Shown: piece after piece, positions 22,751 through 33,027 of the stretch
Position numbering within the stretch: position 1 is the first letter of the stretch
Layout: every line of letters starts with the position of its first letter
Assembly: GCA_025267735.1 (NCBI GenBank)
Contig: CM046305.1
Span: forward strand, 38,957,108-39,021,107
Origin: Mactra quadrangularis
Lineage: Eukaryota > Mollusca > Bivalvia > Venerida > Mactridae
Reading direction: 5' to 3'
Length of the DNA stretch: 64,000 nucleotides
The notes under the pieces: generated by a model
What the model was told of the DNA's origin: nothing
What the model saw: the letters and a program-made list of their open reading frames with translations, nothing else
Database searches by the model: none
Translations under genes and position numbers: made by a program

Positions 22751-23047
22751 GCCCATTCGGAACAACCTCGGCGATCATCTACGAAGATATACCTCGGAAA
22801 TCAGACGTAGTAGGAATACAACTAGGTTATTAAGTCCGGCGACTGTTATTTTCATTTCAACATTCAATAATTATATTGTTATACGCTTTTTCACATCATT
22901 TCATCACTACAATGTCACACACGTCTTATTTCTGTGTAGTTCAGACTATTTTACCACAAAAATCAAATTCCTATAGATCTACTTTTTCACCTTATGATAT
23001 CCGAAGTTTATCTGCGTAGAAGATCGCCGGAGTAGTTCCGATTGGGC
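22751..23047. mobile_element. MITE with TATA target duplication
   Basis: Termini gcccattcggaac and gttccgattgggc, with an inner gatcatctacg / gaagatcgccg pair. TATA flanks both sides (22747-22750, 23048-23051), and unit 1 of the duplication shows the empty site cctatagcc near 21507. A 73-bp relative lies at 40448-40520. Confidence 0.85.
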
Positions 23048-23287
23048 TATAGCCTTTAGTAAGCTTATAGTATAGCCTTTAGCGGTTTCTTGTTAGTGTA
23101 TTATATCCAAGTACCGACTAGTTGTATAAAACTACTAGATTCGAGTTAGTGAAGTTTTTCTCATTTTTCAACGAAATGTAGAAAGGTCGTCCGAACCTTT
23201 TGAATCTCTCAACATCCGCCGGTGCTGTATAGTTTGTAAATGAATGCAGTCCAGTGTATGTTGTCTTTACGTTATTAATATTACACC

Positions 23288-23490
23288 AGAAGCATAATCT
23301 ATGGTGGCATATTTTTGCTATCACATAACCACATAACTTAATAGCTAATTAAGAGGTTAACTAGTTAAGATAACTAGTTAATCACTTAACTTAATTAACT
23401 TAAAAGGTTAACTAGTTACCGTAACTAGTTAACCTCTTAATTAACTAGTTAGTTATGTAATTATTTGATGGCAGAAATATGCCACCATAA
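23288..23490. repeat. Foldback AT-rich element, copy 2
   Basis: Outer inverted ends tatggtggcatatttttgct and atggcagaaatatgccacca; inner arms of gttaactagttaa type repeats. A lone end of the same family is at 57311-57350 (gtggtggcatattgctgcca). Confidence 0.75.
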
Positions 23491-23627
23491 TAATCCTTGG
23501 ACTAACGTCTTATCTCTACACCTTAAATATATGTATTATATAATTACATGTATACATAAAGATTTCACTACTGACCTTTATTTGTATCATCTTTTACTAT
23601 ATATATAGTAAAACCTTACTACACGGA

Positions 23628-23885
23628 CCAGATGCCTGTTCAATTACCCTAAACGTTCCACAACGTTTCGTAACCATCCATTTGGAACTCCTCGGTCATT
23701 CGCTGCGAATAATCTTAAATGTGATAAATAGATATACGATCGTTAAGACAACGAGTGATGTTTCAAAATATGGACTAAAAACGAAACATCACTCATTGCC
23801 TAAGCGATTATATATGTTTTTTCAAAACTGGCAGTTTAAAAATAGCGTCTAAATGTGTCCGAGATCATTTGCAGCGAATGGCTTT
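23628..23885. mobile_element. Nested-palindrome MITE, copy 4 (right end lost)
   Basis: Left arm gcctgttcaattaccctaaa, gttccacaacgttt, inner palindrome gagtgatgtttc / gaaacatcactcattgcc, then the right arm stops at gcagcgaatgg. Confidence 0.8.
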
Positions 23886-24517
23886 TCCAAACGATAGTCA
23901 CGTTCAGGTGACCTTTTCTCATCATAATATTCATGACGAAATTGTTATGATACGTAACTTGTTTTCATCGTCTACGTCACGCAATTTGAAATGAGCCACC
24001 CAATCGCAGACTGTGAATTATACCGCTGTTAAATAAGCTTGCAAACCTTGGTAAAAAAATTAAAAATTACGAAATCAAAATGTTATTAAGTGTTTCGTCT
24101 AGATGAAAGCTACGCATTGATTGGTCGACACAAAGTTCATCTCGACGTGACCTTCCACGGAGACAGTTGAGTACCTGTACGACAATGCTCTACAGGATAT
24201 CTGTTTACGGAGATTGGCTGTTGAGAAATGACTGATTAGGTCGATGAACGTTAATGGTAGGTTTCCCTGTACACTTATCATGTTTAAAAGTATCATTTTA
24301 CAAGGTTTTTAAATACATGGTTATTATGTTGGAATATTTTATGTGATAGTTAAGAAACTATAAAATAGATCCATTACTATATGAAGTTTGTAAGGCAAGT
24401 TAATTTTTATATGGCTTTGTTTTAAATAACATTACGTAAATGCGTAATTTCAAAGTTCCTTATTTATAGAAAATCATGTTAACCAAGTTAAACAAGTTTC
24501 ACAACAGGTCGTATTCT

Positions 24518-24795
24518 AGGTCATGCGTGTTTTTGTACTTTAAACAATGGACTTGCCCACTAAATAGGTGAATAAGCAATGGATGAACAGCATTTTACTG
24601 ATTTAAACAGGCCGTTTTTATGTGTAACATTTATTTTAAATGGTGTGTATGCGCATTGTAAATTTTATATAATGATATATTTATAAAATATGTGAAAACT
24701 TATTAAACTATACAATTGTAAAAATCATTCACCCCTAAATATTGGGGTGTAATGAAACTGGCTATGTTTATATACGCAATGTTTACGTGGATGAT
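24518..24795 (+). repeat. Direct repeat on the 5' side of the fucosyltransferase
   Basis: Matches 28768-29052 over about 280 bp: caatggacttg, cactaaataggtgaataagc, gaacagcattttactgattt, tatgtgtaacatttattt, attcacccctaaatatt, ggctatgtttatatacgcaa. Non-coding. Confidence 0.85.
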
Positions 24796-24867
24796 CTGTA
24801 GTGAGGCTAGTTCTTGGTCAACAACGTTATAGCTACATTGTAAACTTCTCGAGGATGAAAGAAACCA

Positions 24868-25245
24868 GGGGCGGATCCAGGATTTTTTTTCTAGGGGAGG
24901 TCCAAACTTTTTCTAGGGTGGGGGTATAAACTTTCGAATCACAACCACATTATACAATGTTTACAGAATAACGCAACATATCAATAATCAAAGAACTGAA
25001 AGTACTGTTGGAAGGAATTTTTGAACGATAACAAGAGTATTAAGTTACTATTTCGATATCCATCAATATCTCTTTACCAATCATAGTCAACTGTGTTTCA
25101 TATTTCATTTTACATGCACATTATTCTACTGATCGAGGGTATGTAGGTTCGATTCCCGGGCGGGGCATACTTTCGTGGAGCTTAGTCATAAAATAATTTC
25201 TACGGACTTAAGTTTCTAGGTTTAAGAATGACAATGTTACATCTA
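24868..25245 (+). mobile_element. hAT-like end and SINE fragment
   Basis: caggggcggatccaggattt at 24868 is the terminus type of a common invertebrate hAT family. Bases 25130-25200 hold a SINE head piece (actgatcgagg, ggttcgattcccgggcgggg, catactttcgtggagctt) matching the 10531 family on the + strand. The 25.25-26.4 kb stretch shows nothing further that I can name. Confidence 0.5.
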
Positions 25246-26422
25246 ACTGTGAACTTGTGACTCAAATTGTGACTGGAACGGTGACTTCTTTGGCGACATG
25301 GCTGTGGACTGATACAGGTAAAGCAAATGCAAACGGAAAGTTGATTTTTTTATCATCAAAATATATTGTTATGAATGAAGTCATTTTCAGCTAAAAATCC
25401 TAAATTAGTCAGAACGTTGTCAAAAACTGTACAATTGAGACAAAATGACGATCAAAATTTCCTGAAAACAAACTAAGGTGTGCAGGTTTTGAATAATAAA
25501 TCCACGAAGCAGACAGCGACAAAGAGCGTATACAAATGAAAATAAAATGGTAAAATACCATAAATTTGAACCGGTTCGTATCTTAGTATAAACCTGTACC
25601 GGTTCGCTTCATTCTCTGAAAATAATATTTTGTATGTCAAAACTATTTCTGGAAGAGTTGATACTTTACTACAAGACTAAACACTTGTTCCGTTGACTTT
25701 ACACAGCAAATTCAAAGAGAATAAATGTATTTTTGTGATAAACTCGACAAAAGTATGAATTGGAACCAGTTTGTATCCGTCAAATACGACCCAATTCTTG
25801 CTCGCTTCGATTCCAATGTCCGGGATAACTTTTTGAAATTCTAATTGGATCTGTAGATAATATATATCATGAGTGGCGTGTTATGGTAATTTTCTTTTTT
25901 TTTGATTGGTGGACGAATAAAAGAGTAAATTAGAAAAAAATACCTGATTTTCTTTAAAATGGCGTCCGTTTGTTTACGTTTCATATGATACGAACTGGTT
26001 TTGATTCTCCACCCTGGTGTATAACAATACATAGTGTAATCAAGTAATGATCAGGTAGCTTTATGCAATACAAAGCAAATTAACAATTACTCCAAATGCA
26101 AATTCAATTGAATTTAAAACAATTTATTTTTAATTCAAACCTTTCTCTGTATAACACATAGTTGAAATGTCGAGTCCCTTCATTTACCTCAAAAAGTAGA
26201 TTTTGCAGTAAGATTGCTTTACTGATTTCTCAAAATTAATGTATATGGTTGTTTTTCGAACAACTAAAAATAAAACTGGACATTGTAAACAATAATAAAT
26301 ATTATGTAAACCTAACGATGCATGCAAAACTTGTCATCAGTATCCATTTTGAATACCTGATAGCACAACCTCACACGACAAACCACTGGTTTTATATATA
26401 AATCGACATTATTGCCTATATA

Positions 26423-26834
26423 GGGCCATGCCAAATTGGAATTCTGTTAAGCGTCAACTCAAATTTGACAAACCCTGGTACATATTCACAAAAACACACA
26501 AACCGAAAACACAAACATTTTTAAGGAAAAAAACCAATTCATTATATGTATATATATTTTCAATAGAATAACATCATCATAATATGAAACAATGGTCTGA
26601 ATTTAATATAAAATGACTAGTGTTTTTACGTAAAAATATACTGTATTAATGACGCGTTATGATAAATTGCTTACGATGAACACAATTTTCACTGAATTTA
26701 ATTGTCGTATCTAATCCCGGAACATCGGAAATACTTAAGAAAATTTTACCTACAATGTTGTTTTTTATTTTGATTGAGGACTCTAAAACCTACGCACACG
26801 CAGACGCTTAACAAAATTCCAACATGGCATGGCC
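26423..26834. mobile_element. GGGC-MITE, copy 2
   Basis: gggccatgccaaattggaat ... gttaagcgtc at the left; gacgcttaacaaaattcc, atggcatggcc at the right. Same internal blocks as copy 1 at 15461. Confidence 0.85.
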
Positions 26835-27032
26835 TAATTTAAATGTTACGTTAACACTGCAAATTCAAACAAAATCGTGCTCTTGTGGCAGTCATCAATG
26901 TGATTAATTATTTAGGTTAGGGCAATGCTCTTAATCAAATAAAAAAAACAACAAAATCCAGCAGCCTGTAAACCATGCAAGTTATTAGCCCAATACGTGA
27001 AACTAATTGATATATCCCAAGATTTTATTTAT

Positions 27033-27262
27033 ACTAGGTTCTACGCCGTGTCAACATATTTTTAATGTTATTTTACAGCGTCCAGCGCACCTAACCTAGC
27101 TTTTCTGGACCCTTGTCTATAACCAGTTTTCACATACCCTTTCACAAGGATTTCTCCATGTACCTTAATAATGGAGGAAAATTGATATTATTGTCAAATG
27201 TTCATGGAAGGGTATAACCTCTCCAAGTGGGATTCGAACCCGTACCCCCTTAGATTTCATGC
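27033..27262 (-). mobile_element. tRNA-derived SINE, truncated head
   Basis: Tail at the left (ttctacgccgtgtcaacata), body cctaacctagcttttctgga, and the B box on the minus strand (gggttcgaatcccacttgg). The A-box half of the head is gone. It ends 34 bp before the fucosyltransferase coding exon. Confidence 0.8.
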
Positions 27263-27311
27263 TACGTGATATGTAACCATTATTGTTTTTTACAGGTTGA
27301 TCAGAAAAAGT

Positions 27312-28694
27312 ATGAAAAAAGAACACAACAAAAAATTAGTAAAATTTGGATGTTATTGTTTATTGTTTATAATAATAGCAAGTATATCTACAATTATTGG
27401 TGTAAATATTGTGTATAATATGACTGGACATTGGTCAATGCCGGCAATCATTCCAGCGACATTTCAAAAAGCTAAATCCATGGTGACATCAGAGCGTGTT
27501 GTGATTTCAATTACAAACACTCTACCAAACCGTACGCTAGTGGATGTAGTTGAAGGTTTGAAAGGAGACAATGACTCGGGTGAAATTGGTAATGAATCAA
27601 ATAAAACTATTGAGATATTATGGTTTAACAAACCAGTCTGGATCAATCTTGGTTTTGCTAATCAAGTACTGCGTACACAATGTACACATTCTAATTGTCA
27701 TATGACAGACGATACGACAGATTTACAACGTTTTGAAAGCATTATTTACTGTCTGACGTCACCATTGTCGTCACAACCGCCGATAGCTAAAGAGGAGCGA
27801 AATCCAGATCAAGTATGGGTTTACTTTGGGCTTGAGTCTCCGATGAATTATAATAGGTTTTCTTACAGACATAAACAATGGCGGAATACCATGAACTGGT
27901 CTATGACGTATGAAACCGATGCTGATATATTCTTTCCTTATGGAATGTTGGAATCCCAGGGTAAAGAAATTAGTAAAGACTATAACTCGCTGTTTAAAAG
28001 AAAAACAAAGATGGCGGCTTGGTTTGTTAGTAACTGTGGTGCCCCTAGCAGACGAGATAAATATGTTTCTGAACTAGAGCGTAACGGTTTTGATGTGGAC
28101 GTGTTTGGTCGTTGCCAAGACAATGTTTTTCATGAAAGAAATGAATTAACTCAAAATGTGAATGATAATTATAAATTCTACCTCAGTTTTGAAAATAGCC
28201 TTTGTGTAGATTACATCACAGAGAAGTTTTTCCGGTATTATAATTTAAACGTGGTACTGGTTGTCCGAGGTGGTGGCGCCTATGATAGCTTGCTTCCAAA
28301 TGGAACATTTATCAACAGTGCTCATTTTGAAAGCGCCAAGCACCTAGCGACATACCTTTTAAAGGTCGGCTCGTCTGAAGAGCTTTATACATCTTATCTC
28401 AAAAGGAAAGATATGTATATCGCTAAGGAACTATTCACCATGCCGACTAGTTATTGCTCGTTGTGTCATAAACTGAATCACGTGGATGACTACCGGAAGT
28501 CATATGTTGATCACGTGGCTAAAATTCATGAAAACACGTGCTGGAGTCCTCGTGACGTACCACTAACTCGGACAACGTATTGGACACTCCTTGTCGTGAT
28601 GGTTGTATTAATTGCATCAATATTTACTGTGATATTTATAAAAAGAAATCAGATCCATTTTTACTTCACTCGATGTTTTCAGAGATGGAAGTGA
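27312..28694 (+). CDS. GT10 alpha-1,3-fucosyltransferase with extra C-terminal membrane segment
   Basis: A 460-aa protein in one coding exon; the exon starts at 27296 after tttttacag, and the first ATG is at 27312. It should transfer fucose from GDP-fucose to GlcNAc of glycans in the Golgi. Residues about 12-35 are a signal-anchor helix (CYCLLFIIIASISTIIGV), then a short stem, the acceptor domain (WVYFGLESPMNYNRF, NWSMTYETDADIFFPYG) and the donor-binding block YKFYLSFENSLCVDYITEKF, VVLVVRGGGAYDSLLPNGTF, ESAKHLATYLLKV, the family fingerprint. Canonical members end soon after; this one adds LLVVMVVLIASIFTVIFI at about 423-443 and a basic tail. Several Asn-X-Ser/Thr sites. Family sure; acceptor unknown. 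Confidence 0.93.
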   Translation: MKKEHNKKLVKFGCYCLLFIIIASISTIIGVNIVYNMTGHWSMPAIIPATFQKAKSMVTSERVVISITNTLPNRTLVDVVEGLKGDNDSGEIGNESNKTIEILWFNKPVWINLGFANQVLRTQCTHSNCHMTDDTTDLQRFESIIYCLTSPLSSQPPIAKEERNPDQVWVYFGLESPMNYNRFSYRHKQWRNTMNWSMTYETDADIFFPYGMLESQGKEISKDYNSLFKRKTKMAAWFVSNCGAPSRRDKYVSELERNGFDVDVFGRCQDNVFHERNELTQNVNDNYKFYLSFENSLCVDYITEKFFRYYNLNVVLVVRGGGAYDSLLPNGTFINSAHFESAKHLATYLLKVGSSEELYTSYLKRKDMYIAKELFTMPTSYCSLCHKLNHVDDYRKSYVDHVAKIHENTCWSPRDVPLTRTTYWTLLVVMVVLIASIFTVIFIKRNQIHFYFTRCFQRWK

Positions 28695-28767
28695 TAATTT
28701 GTTGGATTAGTAACCTTCATTTTTTACGGATCTCATGCAGAAACATTCCTTTTTACTCATCTCGATA

Positions 28768-29052
28768 TGTTGGTCATGCCTGTTTTTTGTACTTTTAACA
28801 ATGGACTTGTCCACTAAATAGGTGAATAAGCTAAGCATGAACAGCATTTTACTGATTTAAACAGAGCATTTTTATGTGTAACATTTATTTCAAATTGTGT
28901 GTATGCACATTGTTGAATCTATATAATGATATGCTTATAAAATAAATGTAAACTAATTAAACTAAAATATTGTAAAAAAAATATTCACCCCTAAATATTG
29001 ATGTGTAATGGATCTGGCTATGTTTATATACGCAATGGTTACGCGGTCGACC
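28768..29052 (+). repeat. Direct repeat on the 3' side of the fucosyltransferase
   Basis: Partner of 24518-24795. Starts about 75 bp after the stop codon, so it probably forms the 3' UTR. MITE-I begins where the similarity ends. Confidence 0.85.
28941..28946 (+). promoter_or_regulatory. Candidate poly(A) signal of the fucosyltransferase
   Basis: AATAAA about 250 bp after the stop codon. It lies inside the direct repeat at 28768-29052; the 24.5-kb copy has ataaaatatg at the corresponding place. Confidence 0.4.
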
Positions 29053-29055
29053 TGT

Positions 29056-29348
29056 ACTTAAAGTGCGTACAAAAAACAAAACGTGTTTTGGTAAACATTA
29101 AAATTGAGACAATTCATTTCAGGGGTAGGCAGTATTGAAAATAAAATTTGTGTGATTCATTTTAACAAAATTAGCATGGTTGATAAACCACCACCACTGT
29201 AAATCATGCTTGTTATGGTAGAACGCTTTCCATAACACCAACAATTAAGACACTTATAATACATATCACAATTGTTTATCCCTTGTCGAGGGTTAGTTCA
29301 CTGTATTGTTATTATAAGCAGTGTTTTGTTTTTTTTGTACTCACTATA
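29056..29348. mobile_element. MITE-I, second copy
   Basis: aaagtgcgtacaaaaaacaa at the left and ttttttgtactcactata at the right; the interior matches 12462-12777 (gacaattcatttcaggggta, ttagcatggttgataaacca). Confidence 0.8.
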
Positions 29349-29349
29349 T

Positions 29350-29592
29350 GTATTGTTCGTTTTTTGAAAGCTTGAATAATTTCACGGGGACTGAATGCAT
29401 TGGTTTTGTACTGGTGGCCTAATTGTTATTAAAAATATCTTGACTAAAACATACCATACGGCATAAACAGCGTTACTCAATCATACTACACACTTTCGAA
29501 AACTCATGGATGTATTACGGCAATAATTTGAACAAACGCTTTCACCGTGAAATTATTCATGTTTTGACAGGTGAGAAAAAACGAACAATGTA
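29350..29592. mobile_element. MITE-II, second copy (with extra internal sequence)
   Basis: Left arm tattgttcgttttttgaaag, right arm ttcaccgtgaaattattcat ... aaaaaacgaacaat, longer than the 12791 copy because of about 100 bp of unrelated internal sequence. Confidence 0.7.
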
Positions 29593-29631
29593 GTTCGAAC
29601 AACAAAAAAAAACACTGTTTATAATAACAAT

Positions 29632-29786
29632 ATTGTTCGTTTTTCTCAACTGTCAAAACATGAATAATTTCACAGTGACTTCGTGCTCTTTGTTTAACAC
29701 TCGTGATATTGAGATAGTGTGTAAGCATCCACCGTGAAATTATTCAAACTTTGACAGTTTAGAAAAAACGAACAATACCATGAACT
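29632..29786. mobile_element. MITE-II, third copy, inserted in MITE-I
   Basis: Arms tattgttcgtttttctcaac ... and ... aaaaaacgaacaatac with the central cttcgtgctctttgtttaac shared with the 12791 copy in inverse order. Confidence 0.8.
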
Positions 29787-30083
29787 AATCCGCGACGAGG
29801 GATGCTCAGGATGACAATAACATAAACAATTGTGATATGTTTTCCGAGTGTCTTAGTTGTAGGTGTAATGGAAAAGCGTTTTACCATTAGAAGCATGATT
29901 TACCAAGTGATGGTGGTTTATCCGCCATGCTAATTGTGTTAAAATGAATTACACAATTTTTACTGCCTATTCCTGAAATGGATTGCCTCCTTTTTGATGT
30001 TTACCTAAACAAGTTTTGTTATTTTGTACGATTTTTACTGCCTACCCCTGAAATGGATTGTCTCATTTTTGATGTTTACCTAA

Positions 30084-31402
30084 GGGCCCCGTTACACCAA
30101 ACTAGTTCTCGGAACGTTCGACCACGTCCTAAAAATATCGCGAAACTGGTTGTGAACGAGCTAGGACGTGCCGTTTAAGTCGAAAAATATCAGCTATACG
30201 ATCATAGTTCGTTCAGAACCAGTTCCCGTTGCGTGCATTTCGTTTTTATCCCGTTCGTAGTCAGTTTTAACCCGTTCATAACTAGTTCTTCTAAACTTCT
30301 TTATATTGACCATCCCGTTTAAGACAGTTCGACTCGTCCTAAGTACGTTCTTTTCTCAATCTTAATGCGTTTTGAACGAGAAATAACGTCACGTTCTGAC
30401 CCGATTGCTATAAACATCCAGGACGTTTCTCCCCGTTCTCATTCTCGTTCCGCGCTTCAAGCTTTGAGGACACAATTCGTCAAGCATCACTGTGACCATC
30501 GGCCTCCAAAAAAGAGTAGAATCTGACAGACCGTGCGTGTTAAGGCAATCGCTTCCAAACGATTCAAAATCACTTGCACATGTGAAGCTCTTGAAGACCA
30601 GCCTCAAAATAAGCTACAAGATACTAAGCCTCATGAGCCAGTTATTAAAAATGAGGAAGTTTCTCCACTACCATGTAATTGTATTCTTGCTCCACTTCTA
30701 TAAAAAGAGTACAAAGCCAACATTCAAAGCATTAACGACTTCCATGGTTCTAGGCAAAGAGCTTGGGCCGAGATGATAACTTGGTGAGAAATGGTCTGTA
30801 TTTGTATCAAACCTTGTCAGATCGTACTGTAGACGTTATAGACGTGGTACGAACTTCAAACGAACGCAACAGACTTACTAACAACGAGTAGAACGTACCG
30901 AGAACCTTCTGCGAACTTTAAGAACTGTGTGTAAACGTGTTGCAAACTGGTTCAGAACTTCGTATTGTGCATTTAGACGGGATTACAACGCACTATGGAC
31001 GTAATTAGGTCGAGTTAAGTCTGTGTGCAAACAGAATGAACGAGTTACAAACGGAACAGGTCGGGGTGTAAACGTACTGCAAATTGTGGCCCGATCGAAC
31101 TACGACAAGGCACGTCCCTAGTATGATGCTAGTACGGCAATTCCGTTCGCAGTACGTTCTTTCCGTTGTCAGTACGTTGTCATTCAGACTAATTGTAGAA
31201 CGGAGTGGCCGCAAAAATATTTTGAGTCGACTCAAAGTTCTGAAACCCCACACCCGTTCAACCCCGTCCGAGCTCGTCCATAACGTTCGAACACAGACCG
31301 TAGAAAGTTGGAACTACGTTCAGTCCGTTTGCACACAGTTGATGCTCGTTCGGTCCAATTTTTTCAGAACGTAGTGAGAACGAGTTTGGTGTAACGGGGG
31401 TA
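30084..31402. mobile_element. PIF/Harbinger-like non-autonomous element
   Basis: Left end gggccccgttacaccaaact, right end agtttggtgtaacgggggta; TAA on both sides (30081-30083 and 31403-31405), and the uninterrupted sequence cctaaacaagttttg is seen at about 30005. A 3-bp TAA duplication is typical of PIF/Harbinger elements. The 1.3-kb interior is rich in CGTTC and GAACG motifs in both orientations and has no convincing transposase. Confidence 0.75.
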
Positions 31403-31455
31403 TAAACAAGTTTTGTTATTTTGTACGCACTATTTATAGAGTTGTTGTTTTTTAA

Positions 31456-31660
31456 TTCGGGGCCGTGCCGCCCACATGTGAGTTTACCCTTCCAGTGAGC
31501 TTAGTCAGTAGCTCGTTTGACAAAGAATCCAGTGGTCATATGATATCAAAATTCTTGGACAAACAAACTTACGTTCGTGTATATAGGGCAGTTGTCAACC
31601 ACTGACGAGGGCATGTGTTTAGTTCAAAGTAAAAATCTTGGTTCCACATATTTAAGCCTA
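31456..31660 (+). mobile_element. Degraded SINE body
   Basis: agcttagtca, tagggcagttgtcaaccact and gcatgtgttta match the central body of the 10531 SINE family (gggcagttgtcaatcact on its sense strand). The head is not recognisable. 31660-32200 shows only a repeated aagatggcggaca motif. Confidence 0.4.
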
Positions 31661-32207
31661 TCCCTGGACCGTGAGAGGGACAACTGGTCACCAGGGTTTT
31701 ATGGCTCATTGAGTGTTTGTGGCCTTATTTGATCTTGATATTCCATTTTAACTCTCAAATGTATGTCAATGAAAGGAAAATGCATGTACAACGTTTGCTA
31801 ATGTATTGAGGTAAACTGATAAGCAATCTTGGTAATAATGGTTCAAAATACGTTTGTTTCAAAGTCAAGTATACTTATCCGGTATATAAACTACAAAAAT
31901 CGACTGAACCTTGCATGGAAGGATGTAGAAAATGTTTTTTCATTTTCTTAAAGCTGAGACACTGTAGTTCACGAAACTGGATGATGTCTTTTTGGCACTC
32001 TTTGGCAACTTCCAAAATTCAAGATGGCGGACAAAATGGCGGATGAGAGCTGATAAGTGTAATATTAATCCAACTTGATCAAAGTCTGATAATTTAAAAT
32101 GCTAATTTAAGTCTGACATTATCTGCAATTTCATTTCATGCAATTTTGGCAACCTTTGTTTATTCTCAAATCCAAGATGGCGGACACAATGGCTGATTAA
32201 AGCTATG

Positions 32208-33027
32208 TTGAACCTCATTTTTCACAACCCGTGTTTTTCACAACTTGTGAAAATCGCGTACGTATTTTTTACAACTTGTGTGAAAAACACGTTAGCATAC
32301 AAATTTCATACGAGCATAGAAACGCATTTTTCACAACTTTAAATGTGACGTAAAAAGTTTTGAAAAATTTGAGTTTTTTTGGTACTAACGCATTTTTCAC
32401 ACTTGTGATATTTTTAGTTGCTAGCTGTAAGTTAGTAAGTAAGTAAGTATTTTTTTTTCGTGACATGTTTTATGACAATATTACAAACATGAAAACAACG
32501 TGAAAAGTATTTAAAGATAAACATGAGACCCAGTGGGTGTAAGAACCACACTTGCAAAAAGATTTTTTGCGAAAAACGAGGTTTAAAGTTTGTTTCAACC
32601 CGTTTTGTAATAAAAGCCCGAATTGTTTTAATTATTACAAAAGTAATTGAACATACAAACGCAATTTGTGATCAAATCCCGAAATGTAATTAAATGTCTA
32701 GTTATATTAATTTTATCATAAAATATAGTACGATACTTTGAATCATTGGTAAGGAAAGAAAATTTTGTTTAACAAGCAATCTTAAATTATCAAATAGACA
32801 AATTACTTACATTCGTCATATTAATTTGAAGATTTCGTCAGAAAAACAAGTTGACATATTATATTGAAAAACGAGTATTTGAAAAGTGGTTGAACTTACC
32901 AACCCGTTTATTATAAATAATTTTACAATTCGGGGTTTTATCACAAAACGGACAAACGTTGAAAAAAAACCACGAGCGTAATTTTTACAGGTTGTGAAAA
33001 ACACGGTGTGTGAAAAATGAGGTTCAA
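32208..33027. mobile_element. Foldback element with TTCACAAC-rich arms
   Basis: Termini ttgaacctcatttttcacaa and its inverse ttgtgaaaaa..tgaggttcaa. Arms repeat ttcacaacttgtg. A short relative with the same ends follows at 33031-33108. Confidence 0.75.

Larger units (their letters stand above)
21111..23465 (+). repeat. 1.17-kb tandem duplication (two units)
   Basis: Unit 1 is about 21111-22283 and unit 2 about 22284-23465; both start gttgaaaacgtgcattaaga and contain cttgcatactaaaaactgaa, aagcttatagtat and ttagtgaagcttttctca-type blocks. Unit 1 alone carries the nested-palindrome MITE and a 50-bp palindrome; unit 2 alone carries a 297-bp MITE. No gene in either. Confidence 0.85.
29600..31437. 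mobile_element. MITE-I, third copy, inverted and split by two insertions
   Basis: Pieces 29600-29630, 29787-30080 and 31403-31437 are the reverse complement of MITE-I, ending ttttgtacgcactat. They are interrupted by MITE-II (29632-29786) and the element at 30084-31402. The stretch with tactgcctacccctgaaatg occurs twice (29966 and 30040), a short local duplication. Confidence 0.75.

Noticed and set aside
27297..27311. Fucosyltransferase start at 27297
   Set aside because: That codon is TTG directly after a splice acceptor; the first ATG at 27312 precedes the signal-anchor helix as expected.
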